A stretch of 64,000 nt of DNA from Flavobacterium sp. Root186 (GCF_001428525.1 NZ_LMHW01000013.1:125175-189174); one strand, 5' to 3'; numbered from the stretch's first letter, positions 8,642-17,623 are shown. Numbers and translations are program-made. Notes: generated from the letters alone by a model not told the origin.

Positions 8642-10093
8642 TTACTTCACTTTTTCAACATCATTCAGTTTCCAGCTTTGATCATATAAATTTGGTTTAG
8701 GACCATAAAAACGTGCTAATATTTCAAACTTGCCTTTTGGATCTGTTGGCACCCAGTTAGATTCTCCGCTTTCGGGTGGTTTTGGTCCAAAATAAAGATC
8801 AACAGAACCGTCACTGTTTGTTTTTAATCCGGGAGTTTGTGAGGAACGTCCGGCCCATTTTTGATTGCGTATAAAAGTATGCGTATCACGGTTGTACACT
8901 GTCATTGACCAATATTGTTTGACAGGAACGTTGGCAGGAACATGGAGTTTGTATGAAAAATTTCCGTCAAGCGGATTACCCTCCTTGTCTACTAACTGCA
9001 TTAAATAATACTGAGATTCGCCAATATGTTTGGCGCTAAAAAAGATTATCGTATAAATCATTCCCCTGTTGTCGATTGGATAAGAATCAGCTACCTGAAA
9101 ATTAGTTTTAATATTTCTTCCGAATTCAGCAGTAGCAGGAAAAACCCAATGTGTATCTTTGAAAAAAGGAGCAAAAGATTCATAATTTAAATCCAGATAT
9201 TGTTTTGCTGCTTTTACTGCCGATGCCAAAATATCTTTAGTTCTTGCATCTGGACTGAATGTTTTTCCTCTTTCAATACCAAGTGTTTTCAGCTGATCGA
9301 TCATGGCTTTATCTCTTTCGAGCCATGGCTCTGATTGTATGATTTTATTTAAAGATTCATAAAAACTAAAATCATAATGTAGAGATGAATCAAATACTTT
9401 TTCACTGGCATCTATAAAAACTGTCTCAGGATTTTTTGAAGCTTCACTTAGCGGATACACTTTAATTCGTTTAGAATAGGCAACAGCTGCAGCAACATCA
9501 GCAGGACTTCCACTTTTTAAAACGGATCGTAATAAGGCATAACCTCGATAGGTGTCAGACTGTAAAGGAATATACCCTGCAGGAATTTTGCTTTTATTAT
9601 AACCTGGAGGAAGAAAAAGGTATTTGCCGCCTTTGCCTTTATCGACACCACCCGGTCCAACATCTTCAAGGGCATTTTGCCAATACGTCATTACGCTTCC
9701 GTTGAAAACACCTTTATCTGCAGGTGGGATTTCAAGAACAACAGGTCCTGCTTTTTCTGTATTGAAAAAAGGCATTAAATAAATAACGTCAGGATTAGGC
9801 GTAAGGGTTTGATTTTTCCAGTCTAATAATTTTGGCCATATAACAACCTGATTATAATCGCCATTTATTTTTGCTAACGCATCAAACATCAATTGATAAT
9901 TAACAGCAGGCATGCTCCAGATAGCAGCTTCAATACCACGCTGATAAATGATCTGTTCCTTAATATTATTCGGTTTGAATACTTTAGTTACGATGTCGCT
10001 TTCATTGTTGTTTTCAGAAGAAACTGTTTTTGATTTCTGATTGCAAGCTAATAGCACTAATAGTAACCAAAGAGAAAAGAGAATTTTTTTCAT
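8642..10093 (-). CDS. DUF1254/DUF1214 lipoprotein (paralogue 3)
   Basis: A 483-residue lipoprotein with a short signal and lipobox LLACN (Cys about residue 17). It has the paired DUF1254 region (IEAAIWSMPAVNYQLMFDA; NPDVIYLMPFFN) and DUF1214 region (PVKQYWSMTVYNRDTH; SNWVPTDPKGKFE). It is the promoter-proximal gene of a two-gene DUF1254 operon with paralogue 2. The shared 24-bp palindrome lies 101 bp upstream. The arrangement next to an arylsulfatase with the same operator suggests uptake or breakdown of one class of compound, but the substrate cannot be read from sequence. Confidence 0.87.
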   Translation of the reverse strand: MKKILFSLWLLLVLLACNQKSKTVSSENNNESDIVTKVFKPNNIKEQIIYQRGIEAAIWSMPAVNYQLMFDALAKINGDYNQVVIWPKLLDWKNQTLTPNPDVIYLMPFFNTEKAGPVVLEIPPADKGVFNGSVMTYWQNALEDVGPGGVDKGKGGKYLFLPPGYNKSKIPAGYIPLQSDTYRGYALLRSVLKSGSPADVAAAVAYSKRIKVYPLSEASKNPETVFIDASEKVFDSSLHYDFSFYESLNKIIQSEPWLERDKAMIDQLKTLGIERGKTFSPDARTKDILASAVKAAKQYLDLNYESFAPFFKDTHWVFPATAEFGRNIKTNFQVADSYPIDNRGMIYTIIFFSAKHIGESQYYLMQLVDKEGNPLDGNFSYKLHVPANVPVKQYWSMTVYNRDTHTFIRNQKWAGRSSQTPGLKTNSDGSVDLYFGPKPPESGESNWVPTDPKGKFEILARFYGPKPNLYDQSWKLNDVEKVK

Positions 10094-10193
10094 AATTTCT
10101 ATCTATTTAGTATCATATTTATTTTAAGAAAAGTGTTTCCAAAATAAATTTAACCAATTGATAGACAGAAATAGATTTATAGGATAGCAAATA

Positions 10194-10217
10194 CGTTTCA
10201 TCTTATAAAATGAAACC
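10194..10217. promoter_or_regulatory. Palindromic operator, shared motif copy 2
   Basis: Arms GTTTCA and TGAAACC around a 10-nt spacer containing TTATAA; the outermost base of the left arm is mismatched. It lies 101 bp upstream of the DUF1254 operon. Confidence 0.65.
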
Positions 10218-10552
10218 AAACAAACGGAAAAAAGCTCTAATGACAATTTTTTTGCAACAAAATTCTAATTTGTAATTGTGTTGATATTAACTTTCATGTG
10301 ATTTAAAAGTGTTGCATTTGTTTTTTGTTTTTCACATAAAAATGTATTTAGTTTTAAATATTAAATGAATTATATCACTCATTATAAACACGTCAGCAAG
10401 AGGTATCTTGATACTGGTGACAATATCGTGGCACATGGTGTTTTTGAAAAGCAGACGTTCTGAACTTTATAATACTAATGTCGCTACTACAAATGACATG
10501 CAGCTTTACCTTAGAAAATAATTTAATATACATCAAAGGAAACCATTTCAAA

Positions 10553-10600
10553 AAAAAAAGAGCCAATGTCTTAAATAGTTAAGAACCATTGACTCTTTCA
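10553..10600 (-). terminator. Terminator after arylsulfatase
   Basis: A long imperfect stem (AAAGAG-YCAATG arms plus TCTTAA/TTAAGA) with a T-run on the minus strand, about 55 bp after the sulfatase stop. Confidence 0.7.
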
Positions 10601-10655
10601 TAAAACAAGTTTGTAATCTCTAAATAATTTATATTAGCTCCTAATATTCTAATAA

Positions 10656-13043
10656 TTATGATTTTAAATCAACCGTAACTTTTTCAATTTTTCCCTGAAA
10701 AGTAAAAGGTGCATCATAGGTTCTGTCTACCGGAGTACCAAAATCTTCTCCTACATCCAGAGTTTCATCAGCCGAAAATCTGCTTGGAACTGTTTTTGGA
10801 ATGTCGCCACTCGCTGCTTTTTTTCCATCAACCATTAAGGTTGCTTTTGCTGCTTTTCCAGCACCACCTCCTGCATAATCAAAATTAAGTACAATCGTGT
10901 GTTTACCCGCTGTTAAAGCAGTTGGAGCTTGGATGCGCCATTTGCTGTTAGGATAATGAGAGAATGCATAAGCAAAAGTTGGTTTCCCTTTTTGAAGCAT
11001 TAAAGCTAAGCCTGCAAAATAACCTCCCTGAGTAAGAATCATGCCTTCTTGTCCTGCTTTTACCTCTATTTCAGCAGTAATACTAAATGATGTGTTTTTC
11101 ATATTAGGTGCCATTCCTTCGGTTATACGAGAAACACCCTGATGGAAAGTATATTTTGTTCTTCCTTTATTTAAATTCGGACGATTCTCAGGATTTACCC
11201 TGTCAATATAACGGTCATCAAATGGGAATACTTTATATTTTTCAGCTTCTTCCATAAAAGCTTTTTGCATTTCTTTTAGTTTTTCCGGATTTTGTGCTGC
11301 GATATCATTTGCCTGGCTGTAATCTTTTGTAAGATCATACAATTCCCATTTATAATCTTTTACCGGATCTTCTGAAGGTACAGGATGACCCTGCCATGGA
11401 AGATTTTTAGGAGTGGTACTTGCCAGCCAGCCGTCTTTATAAAAACCTCTGTTAGCAATAACTTCAAAATATTGTGTTTTATGGGTTTCAGGAGCATTTG
11501 CATTGTCGAAAGAATAGACAAGACTTTTTCCTGCAATTGGTGTCTGTTCAAAACCGTCCACTTTTTTAGGCTGTGGAATATTTGCAGCTTCCAAAATAGT
11601 AGGAACAATATCTGTAATATGTGCGAACTGGCTTCTGATCTGACCGATCTGTTTAATTCTTGCCGGCCATGAAATAACCATTCCAGTACGGCTTCCGCCT
11701 AAATGAGAAGCAATTTTTTTATCCCATTGAAATGGAGTATTCATAGCATGCGCCCAGCTTTGTGAATAGTGCTCTGCCATCCAGGGTCCTCCAAAATCAT
11801 CCAGGTGTTTTAACATATATTCTTCTGTATCAACTTCTCCGTTTACCAGCATACCAATCTCGCTGGTCATTCCCTGACCAGTTGGGTCTTCGGCACTGGC
11901 ACCATTATCTCCCATTATAAAGATCACCAGCGTATTATCATACTCTCCAAGATCTTTAATGGACTGCAGTATTCTACCAATCTGATTATCACAATAAGCA
12001 AGCATACCAGCATAGACCTCCATTTCTCTTGCTGCTACTTTTTTCATTCCAGGAGTAAGGGCATCCCATTTTTGATATACATCTGGTGTTGGTGCCAGAA
12101 GCGCATCAGCAGGGATAATTCCTAATTTCTTTTGATTTTCATATGTCTCTATTCGCTGTTTATCAAAACCCTGATCAAATTTACCTTTAAATTTAGCAAT
12201 CCATTCTTTTGGAGCCTGATGAGGTGCGTGTGCTGTTCCTGGTGTATAATAAGCAAAGAAAGGTTTATTAGGCGAAACATTTTTTTGTGTTTGTATCCAA
12301 TGAATGGCGTGGTCTGCCAAATCTTTGTCTAAAATATAATCAGGATCTACTTTCTCATCTTTTAAGTAAGGGTCAATAGCTTTTGTGCCTTCAAATAAGG
12401 CTGGTCTAAATTGATGTGCATCAGCTCCAAGGAAACCATAGAAATATTCAAAACCTAAACCAGTCGGCCATAAATTAAATGGACCTGCAGGAGTAGACTG
12501 CCAGTCTGGTACATTGTGATTTTTACCGAACCACGATGTACCGTAACCATTGTCCGTTAGAATTTTACCTATAGTGGCCACACTTCTAGGAACTAAGCTG
12601 TTATAACCTGGATATGGAGTTGAGAACTCCATAATAATTCCTGTAGCTGCTGTGTGGTGATTTCGGCCTGTAATAAGAGCCGCTCTTGAAGGCGAACAAA
12701 CTGCTGTGGTATGAAAACGATTGTATTTTAATCCGTTTTTGGAAAGTGCATCAAAATTTGGCGTCGTTATGGGACCACCAAAAGCAGAGCTGGCACCAAA
12801 ACCAACATCATCAATCATAATTAGTAAAACGTTAGGTGCACTTTCTGGCGCGCTAATCTCTTTTGGCCAGTCAATTTTATCCGAATCTTTTATGGTGGGC
12901 GCGACTTTGCCTACTTTTTGGTAAGGTTCAATCGGCAGAACTGTTCTGTCCGGCCAGTTTTGTGAAGAAGAATTTTCCTGAGCATTTACATTGCCTAAAG
13001 AAAATAGCGAAATTAATCCTGTAAGTAAAAAAAAATTTTTCAT
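10656..13043 (-). CDS. Periplasmic arylsulfatase (S1 family)
   Basis: A 795-residue type I sulfatase with a signal peptide ending NVNAQ (about residue 22). The metal-site pair is IDD (residues 77-79). The sulfatase signature CSPSRAALITGR starts at Cys 116, the residue that becomes formylglycine, so activity depends on a formylglycine-generating (anSME or FGE) enzyme encoded elsewhere. Further motifs are GYGTSWFGKNH, AYYTPGTAHAPH and IFIMGDNGASAE. The C-terminal ~150 residues form a beta-sandwich-like extension (FSITAEIEVKAGQEG onward) seen in large S1_4-type arylsulfatases. The substrate is unknown: a sulfated polysaccharide, alkyl or aryl sulfate. It is a single-gene unit with the shared palindrome 88 bp upstream. 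Confidence 0.92.
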   Translation of the reverse strand: MKNFFLLTGLISLFSLGNVNAQENSSSQNWPDRTVLPIEPYQKVGKVAPTIKDSDKIDWPKEISAPESAPNVLLIMIDDVGFGASSAFGGPITTPNFDALSKNGLKYNRFHTTAVCSPSRAALITGRNHHTAATGIIMEFSTPYPGYNSLVPRSVATIGKILTDNGYGTSWFGKNHNVPDWQSTPAGPFNLWPTGLGFEYFYGFLGADAHQFRPALFEGTKAIDPYLKDEKVDPDYILDKDLADHAIHWIQTQKNVSPNKPFFAYYTPGTAHAPHQAPKEWIAKFKGKFDQGFDKQRIETYENQKKLGIIPADALLAPTPDVYQKWDALTPGMKKVAAREMEVYAGMLAYCDNQIGRILQSIKDLGEYDNTLVIFIMGDNGASAEDPTGQGMTSEIGMLVNGEVDTEEYMLKHLDDFGGPWMAEHYSQSWAHAMNTPFQWDKKIASHLGGSRTGMVISWPARIKQIGQIRSQFAHITDIVPTILEAANIPQPKKVDGFEQTPIAGKSLVYSFDNANAPETHKTQYFEVIANRGFYKDGWLASTTPKNLPWQGHPVPSEDPVKDYKWELYDLTKDYSQANDIAAQNPEKLKEMQKAFMEEAEKYKVFPFDDRYIDRVNPENRPNLNKGRTKYTFHQGVSRITEGMAPNMKNTSFSITAEIEVKAGQEGMILTQGGYFAGLALMLQKGKPTFAYAFSHYPNSKWRIQAPTALTAGKHTIVLNFDYAGGGAGKAAKATLMVDGKKAASGDIPKTVPSRFSADETLDVGEDFGTPVDRTYDAPFTFQGKIEKVTVDLKS

Positions 13044-13130
13044 ACATTAAATTTATTTAAGCCGTTAATAATCAAACAATTTAAAAGTAATTATTAATCG
13101 ATTCAAATTATTGAATCAGCAGTTCAAGTT

Positions 13131-13154
13131 GGTTGCAAATTATAATCTGCAACC
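13131..13154. promoter_or_regulatory. Palindromic operator, shared motif copy 3
   Basis: Perfect arms GGTTGCA / TGCAACC with a 10-nt AT-only centre containing TTATAA on the minus strand. It lies 88 bp upstream of the arylsulfatase and is the most symmetric of the three copies. Confidence 0.7.
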
Positions 13155-13250
13155 TCTTTCATTCCCAAATTTTAATATACTTCACTCAAAAATTCATTTC
13201 TCACATTTCTAATTAGCAATTCACAAAGTGATAAAAGAAAGTTCGAACGA

Positions 13251-13290
13251 AAAAAGCTCCAAAGTCAAATGACTTTGGAGCTTTTTAAAA
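13251..13290 (-). terminator. Intrinsic terminator
   Basis: A long perfect stem (AAGCTCCAAAGTCA and complement) with a 2-nt apparent loop and T/A runs on both sides, just after the DUF1826 gene stop. Confidence 0.85.
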
Positions 13291-13309
13291 TATACATTGT
13301 GCAGCAATT

Positions 13310-14008
13310 TCAGCAAATCAACAACAACCTATATTCCCCTTCATTTTCTATTGGTGCTCTGTGAATACAAGGTAGTACTTGTTGTTTTGGATGATCTACA
13401 GCCAGTCGCCAAAGATGCCCTAAACCTAAATTAATAGGTTCTGCATCGGTATGTAACTGATAATGCAAATCAAAATAATTTTCCATCAAAAAATCTTCAA
13501 ATTCTTCAGATGGTCCGTTATGCAGCTCTTTTAGTTTAGTTCGTACTTCCGGAATTAGAATTTTTTGCTCTGCCTGCGAATTCGAAATAATGTCACTTGC
13601 AGCTCCATGATAAGTACATAAAAAAGTATCTGTTGCAATGGGCGAACGATCAACATGAAACGAATACACATCTGTCGATATGAAATCAAATTCATCATCA
13701 CGTTCATAACACTTCAGTAAATTAAGTGAGGGCGAAGCTCCAAAATCAGTTAATAATTGTAAATCATTTAAGATTATTTCTCTTGCTATATTCCCCTTTT
13801 CTGATAGTTGGAGCGCCATTAGATCTTCAGGATAAACTTCTGTTATATTTTCTTTTAAAGATAACTTGACTACAATCTCATTAAAATCGCCATCTAAATT
13901 TCTGTACCAGCATAACGCATTCATTTCTCCTTTAAAATGGGTATGTACAAGCTCAGAGAAAGTAGATACCATTTTAATTTGGCTGCTGTCAGAAAATGTA
14001 TTGCTCAT
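13310..14008 (-). CDS. DUF1826 family protein
   Basis: A 232-residue soluble protein. Three features match what I remember of DUF1826: an N-terminal ALCWYRNLDGDFNEIV segment, a central SFHVDRSPIA...FLCTYHGA core, and a C-terminal CIHRAPIENEGEYRLLL ending. The FHVD and final HR residues look like metal ligands in a cupin/dioxygenase-like fold. In other bacteria DUF1826 genes often lie near zinc-responsive COG0523 GTPases, but no such gene is present here. Single gene with a terminator downstream. Family call moderately confident; activity unproven. Confidence 0.65.
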   Translation of the reverse strand: MSNTFSDSSQIKMVSTFSELVHTHFKGEMNALCWYRNLDGDFNEIVVKLSLKENITEVYPEDLMALQLSEKGNIAREIILNDLQLLTDFGASPSLNLLKCYERDDEFDFISTDVYSFHVDRSPIATDTFLCTYHGAASDIISNSQAEQKILIPEVRTKLKELHNGPSEEFEDFLMENYFDLHYQLHTDAEPINLGLGHLWRLAVDHPKQQVLPCIHRAPIENEGEYRLLLIC

Positions 14009-14120
14009 AGTATAATAGCAAGAAGCTAGTTACTTCTTGTTTTACAAATTTATATAATAGTAGTTAGTTGCGACATTTTTTAATGCTGTATTTCTTTAGC
14101 GCATCGCAGATTACAAAAAA

Positions 14121-14152
14121 AGATCAAACATTATTAACGTTTGATCTTTCTA
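14121..14152 (-). terminator. Intrinsic terminator after PRC-barrel gene
   Basis: Perfect stem AAGATCAAAC / GTTTGATCTT, AT-rich loop, A and T runs. It sits between the DUF1826 start and the PRC-barrel stop. Confidence 0.75.
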
Positions 14153-14179
14153 ATCGTATTAAGATAACATAATCAGCAG

Positions 14180-14692
14180 CTAGTGATTATCAAATTCCCT
14201 GCGGTTGTAAAAAGCATCATCATTACTATCATAGCCAGATTCCGGGTCATTTTCAGGATAATAGGACTTCATTACTTTTCTTTCATATTCCCTGTCAAAA
14301 TTATACTGCCTGTTATATCTGCTTGTGTTTCTAAATGTATCATATCCTATACTGTTAGCCATAACAATTTTCGTGTCTTTATTTATACTTACAGATCCAA
14401 TTGGTATGATAATATGGCTGTCTCCTTCTTTATAAATAAACTCCTTTCCATTGTCGTTTGCTATAACATCACGAACCTCATTACGATTGTCATCTATTAA
14501 CCCTTTATCTAATTTCACATCCAGGTAGACCACGCGCTGCATGTCTTTATTGACCCAGAGATTATCAATTTTGCCTATTGTACGGTTGTCAGCATCTACG
14601 ATCATCCATCCTCTTACATCAGAATAATTTGAAGCAATTTTATAATTAGATAGTTCGTCCAGTCTGTATAAGTTTTTGTCTTTATTTTCCAT
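14180..14692 (-). CDS. PRC-barrel domain protein
   Basis: About 170 residues. The N-terminal half is a PRC-barrel: DVRGWMIVDADNRTIGKIDNLWV, then RVVYLDVKLD and an IIPIGSVSI strand. The C-terminal tail is Tyr/Arg/Asp rich and probably disordered. Such proteins are common in stress-associated loci and have no known catalytic role. I start it at the Met encoded at 14690-14692 (MENKDKNLY). The longer frame, 30 codons further upstream, would run through the small membrane-protein gene in another frame and is not supported. The gene follows that small gene by 34 bp and is probably co-transcribed with it. Confidence 0.75.
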   Translation of the reverse strand: MENKDKNLYRLDELSNYKIASNYSDVRGWMIVDADNRTIGKIDNLWVNKDMQRVVYLDVKLDKGLIDDNRNEVRDVIANDNGKEFIYKEGDSHIIIPIGSVSINKDTKIVMANSIGYDTFRNTSRYNRQYNFDREYERKVMKSYYPENDPESGYDSNDDAFYNRREFDNH

Positions 14693-14726
14693 AATTTTTT
14701 TATAAATAATATTATTTACTTTCCGG

Positions 14727-14882
14727 TTATTGTGCACTTGTACTGTTTTCGACTTCAATGCTGCTTTCACTGTGAGCTTCATGATCTTTTACAAAGATGT
14801 AGTATATAAGTGCCCCGATTATCAGCACTGCTGCAATCCATGGCCATATCGGTTTCTTTTTCTCAATTTTAATTTCTGCCAT
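14727..14882 (-). CDS. Small single-pass membrane protein, 51 aa
   Basis: ATG at 14880-14882, TAA at 14727-14729. The protein has a Lys-rich cytosolic start (MAEIKIEKKK), a PIWPW motif, one transmembrane helix (about residues 13-31, AAVLIIGALIYYIFV), and an acidic tail. This is a typical short Bacteroidota membrane peptide placed ahead of a PRC-barrel gene. Nothing closer is recognisable. The clean membrane topology and gene spacing make it more likely real than not. Confidence 0.7.
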   Translation of the reverse strand: MAEIKIEKKKPIWPWIAAVLIIGALIYYIFVKDHEAHSESSIEVENSTSAQ

Positions 14883-15189
14883 AACATATTTTTTTTGATT
14901 ATAAAATAGTTTTAATTTCCTATTTAAAGATACAAATGAGAATAGCGTCAGAAGTATTAAATTTCAGCAGTATGTTACACAATTCCCAGTAGATAAATTC
15001 AGAAGATTATTTTATTATTTGAAAAAAAACAATATAAACTAACTAAACACAAACCGAATTTAAGATACTGAATGACAATTATTTAATTAGATTCAATACC
15101 TTTATATGGCAAAAATTACTCAATAGGATTTGAAGACGATAAAAATGGAAAGGTTATATCCCGAGAAGCTTTAAAATAAGAATAGATAA
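14883..15189. other. Intergenic region, 307 bp
   Basis: Divergent control region between the small membrane-protein gene (-) and the gene at 15190 (+). A short open frame at 15087-15179 without a start codon (…YGKNYSIGFEDDKNGK…) could be the tail of a lost gene; the evidence is weak. Confidence 0.35.
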
Positions 15190-15648
15190 ATGGAAACAAT
15201 TATAATAAAACGAGATAAAAGATTGAGTAATCAAAGCAAAACAATTTCATTGTTAGGGTTACTCATTTTTTTGCCAGTTAGTATTGCTGTTATAAACTTA
15301 TCTGTTTTTCTGGCTGTATTTTTGGGTGTAATCGGACTCTTATACTTTTTTTCATTTATACGAATTAGCCGCCTTAAGGAAGAACCCACTGAGATTATTT
15401 TTAGAGATACAGAAGTTTTTTTTAATTCAATAGGGACTTTTGCCTGGGATGATATAAATGCGTTTGAAGTAGACAGAAGAATTACTCATAATGAATACAA
15501 TGAGAGGAACACTTCTACTTATTTACATATTTTGTTGGAAAACAGAAAATCGTTTTATTTTCCCATAGACTTACTCGAAAAAGATGAGAATGAAATCGTG
15601 ACTCTTTTTATAAAGTATAAACCAATTCTTCGAAAATCTCATTTTTAA
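15190..15648 (+). CDS. Small membrane protein with PH-like domain, STM3941-like
   Basis: A 152-residue protein with a basic cytosolic start, two transmembrane helices (about residues 19-60) and a C-terminal soluble part (EPTEIIFRDTEVFF; GTFAWDDINAFEV; YLHILLENRKSFYFPIDLL). That part resembles the membrane-anchored PH-like fold of STM3941-type proteins. Role unknown. It is a single gene followed by a terminator at 15667-15695. Confidence 0.6.
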   Translation: METIIIKRDKRLSNQSKTISLLGLLIFLPVSIAVINLSVFLAVFLGVIGLLYFFSFIRISRLKEEPTEIIFRDTEVFFNSIGTFAWDDINAFEVDRRITHNEYNERNTSTYLHILLENRKSFYFPIDLLEKDENEIVTLFIKYKPILRKSHF

Positions 15649-15666
15649 TTCATCAAAAATAAAACG

Positions 15667-15695
15667 AATGAGCCCGATGCAATATCGGGCTCATT
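15667..15695. terminator. Bidirectional intrinsic terminator
   Basis: Perfect 12-bp stem AATGAGCCCGAT and its complement with a 5-nt loop, between convergent genes ending at 15648 and 15716. Confidence 0.85.
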
Positions 15696-15715
15696 ATTTC
15701 AAATTTAATTACAAT

Positions 15716-16102
15716 TTACTGCTGGGTTAATTCAGCTTCGGTATGCAGTACGCAAACCCAATTGTTGTTTTCGTTGATCCAGGTAGAAGTGCAGGCACAT
15801 TTCATAGGGGCTTTTTGTTTTTCATCTGCTATTCCCAACTCTATTGCATATGCTATTATCGCAGTATTTTCAGCAATTAATTGAGATTCGACATCAGAAA
15901 TATTCAATACTTTTATTTTATCACCATCTCCTGATTCAAACATCTTTTTAAAGCTGGCCTCATCTACACTTTCTACACCATTTTTACCAGCGATTATACA
16001 AGGAAAACGAGTAAGTTTCTTTACCGTTTCATAATCGTGATTTTCCATTCCCTGCCAATATTTTTTTTCCAGTTCAATAATTTGCGTTTCCATAATCATC
16101 AT
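15716..16102 (-). CDS. NTF2-like / DUF4440-type protein
   Basis: A 128-residue SnoaL/DUF4440-like protein: an N-terminal helix pair (LEKKYWQGMENHDYETVKKL), a strand with a proline (TRFPCIIAGKNG), then a curved sheet ending CTSTWINENNNWVCVLHTEAEL. This small cone-shaped fold binds hydrophobic ligands or serves as a non-catalytic domain. The ATG two codons downstream (METQ) is an equally good start. Single gene, function unknown. Confidence 0.75.
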   Translation of the reverse strand: MMIMETQIIELEKKYWQGMENHDYETVKKLTRFPCIIAGKNGVESVDEASFKKMFESGDGDKIKVLNISDVESQLIAENTAIIAYAIELGIADEKQKAPMKCACTSTWINENNNWVCVLHTEAELTQQ

Positions 16103-16256
16103 TTATTAATTAAACAAGTTTTACAAAGTTCAAATTAATATTAAAAAACAGGAACACTTTTAACATAGATTTAATTAGCCATAAATGTGATATGAATATC
16201 CTAAAATTTTGACTTACTATATAATTAAGTACTTTTTCAAGTTTTTTGTTTAAAAG

Positions 16257-17555
16257 TTATTTTACTTCCGGGACTATAATTTGATATTTTCCGCTAAGAT
16301 GCATTAGGCTGAAAAGATACATCAGCCCATCATAGTACGGATCAAAATAACCATCCTCATAAGGTTCGAGTTTAGCATTCCAAACAGCATGAACAAAATC
16401 CATACTTTCTTTATCAGGATTGACTAATGATGCAGTAGCTGCCGTTCCTACCAACCCAATGGAATGTCTGAGTTTTTTTACCGGGCCTGCCTGAAGAATA
16501 AAATCAGGAGTAGAGCCATCCAGATTAAACTGATCTTCATAACTATTTAGTCCTTTTGATCTAAGGAAATTTTGAAATCGTTTAGCATACTCCTCCTGCC
16601 ATTTTTTATCTTTTCCATACCAAGTATAATCCATTGCGATATTCATAGGAACACGCCAGGAATCATAACGAAATCCAGGCGGCATCCAAAGTGTAGGATG
16701 AGGTTCTCCATTAAAATTTGTATAATCAGAATTCAAACCCGTTACAGGATGACAAGCTTTATGTAAAAAATTACGCGAAACATCGGCACATTCTTTATAA
16801 AACTGTTCATGACCGTCTTTGGCATACAATGCCCAAATCTCGTAAAATGCAGGAACATGATAAGAAGGATCTGTCCAATTGTAGCCGTCTCCCTCTGGCA
16901 CAAAAGAAATTTGTTTGTGCTCTGTATTGATAATATTATAGATGTTTCCTGTACCGTCTTTTTTCCACATCTCATCTAATATTCTTCTGGCTTCTTTGTA
17001 GTAGTCTATTCCAGTATTGTTGCCCCATTTATTGGAAGCAAAAAGCAGACTGGTTATATAGTACAACTCGCCATCTGAGGCAGAACCAGCGGAATTTTGC
17101 TTTTTAGTCTCCGGATTTACACTCCATGCAAAATAACCTTCTCTTGGTCCGTCCTGATGCTGCATATATTTGACAGACCATCGCCAGAGACGATCAAAAA
17201 CTTCTTTTTTATTAAACTGTACGGCAACCATCATTCCGTATGACATTCCTTCGGTACGGGCATCTTTATTTTTTATATCCGAAACATATCCTAACGAATC
17301 TCCTTCTTCAAAATATACTTTATCTGGCCCTTCAAAAACATCATAATAGGCTTTGGATAATTTATTGTCTATTTCGGTCTGACTGTAACCCGCTTCCTTA
17401 AAAAGATTTCTGTAATGAGGCTTTATAAGCTCTGATTTATCCGTTTTCTTTTTGTTTTGACTAATGAGAAAAACCGGAATAACTAAGGAAAAAACGATAA
17501 TAAAACGTCGGATTCTAACCAAATATTCATTTGCAATAGTATGATATACCTTCAT
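16257..17555 (-). CDS. GH8 reducing-end xylose-releasing exo-oligoxylanase
   Basis: A 432-residue glycoside hydrolase of family 8, (alpha/alpha)6 barrel. EGMSYGMMVAVQ holds the catalytic acid Glu. SASDGELYYITSLL and RYDSWRVPMNIAMDY contribute the barrel core and the region of the catalytic base Asp. The N-terminus has a hydrophobic export segment (about residues 17-32). Length and motifs fit Rex enzymes, which trim xylose from the reducing end of xylo-oligosaccharides. It is divergent from the sugar symporter at 17944, and its promoter (17593-17623) is overlapped by an operator. The xylan context supports the assignment, but other GH8 activities remain possible. Confidence 0.85.
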   Translation of the reverse strand: MKVYHTIANEYLVRIRRFIIVFSLVIPVFLISQNKKKTDKSELIKPHYRNLFKEAGYSQTEIDNKLSKAYYDVFEGPDKVYFEEGDSLGYVSDIKNKDARTEGMSYGMMVAVQFNKKEVFDRLWRWSVKYMQHQDGPREGYFAWSVNPETKKQNSAGSASDGELYYITSLLFASNKWGNNTGIDYYKEARRILDEMWKKDGTGNIYNIINTEHKQISFVPEGDGYNWTDPSYHVPAFYEIWALYAKDGHEQFYKECADVSRNFLHKACHPVTGLNSDYTNFNGEPHPTLWMPPGFRYDSWRVPMNIAMDYTWYGKDKKWQEEYAKRFQNFLRSKGLNSYEDQFNLDGSTPDFILQAGPVKKLRHSIGLVGTAATASLVNPDKESMDFVHAVWNAKLEPYEDGYFDPYYDGLMYLFSLMHLSGKYQIIVPEVK

Positions 17556-17592
17556 ATTTTATAGGATTATTTGTTAATCTTTTATAATAATT

Positions 17593-17623
17593 TAAATATA
17601 GGTAAAAAACAACGATTACACAA
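17593..17623 (-). promoter_or_regulatory. Bacteroidota-type promoter of GH8 gene
   Basis: On the minus strand TTG (17621-17623), 20-nt spacer, TATATTTA (17593-17600), one base off the TAnnTTTG consensus. The TTG lies inside operator site A. Confidence 0.55.

Larger units (their letters stand above)
10094..10655. other. Intergenic region, 562 bp
   Basis: Holds the operator for the DUF1254 operon (10194-10217) and the sulfatase terminator (10553-10600). Between them a 31-codon open frame (10365-10460, +) has no supporting features, and its neighbourhood reads like degraded coding sequence. No gene is supported. Confidence 0.5.

Noticed and set aside
10365..10460. 31-codon plus-strand frame between DUF1254 operon and sulfatase
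   Set aside because: No recognisable motif, RBS or conservation signal; likely chance or old debris.
14094..14118. Possible extra REP (CGCAGATTACAA)
   Set aside because: Only half of the REP core is present and it cannot form the hairpin; the match is weak.
14693..14782. Extended N-terminus for the PRC-barrel protein
   Set aside because: The extra codons lie inside the 51-aa membrane-protein gene in another frame, and the later Met gives a standard PRC-barrel start.
15087..15179. Start-less frame before the membrane protein gene
   Set aside because: Possible gene tail, but no start, no homology that I can recognise, and short.
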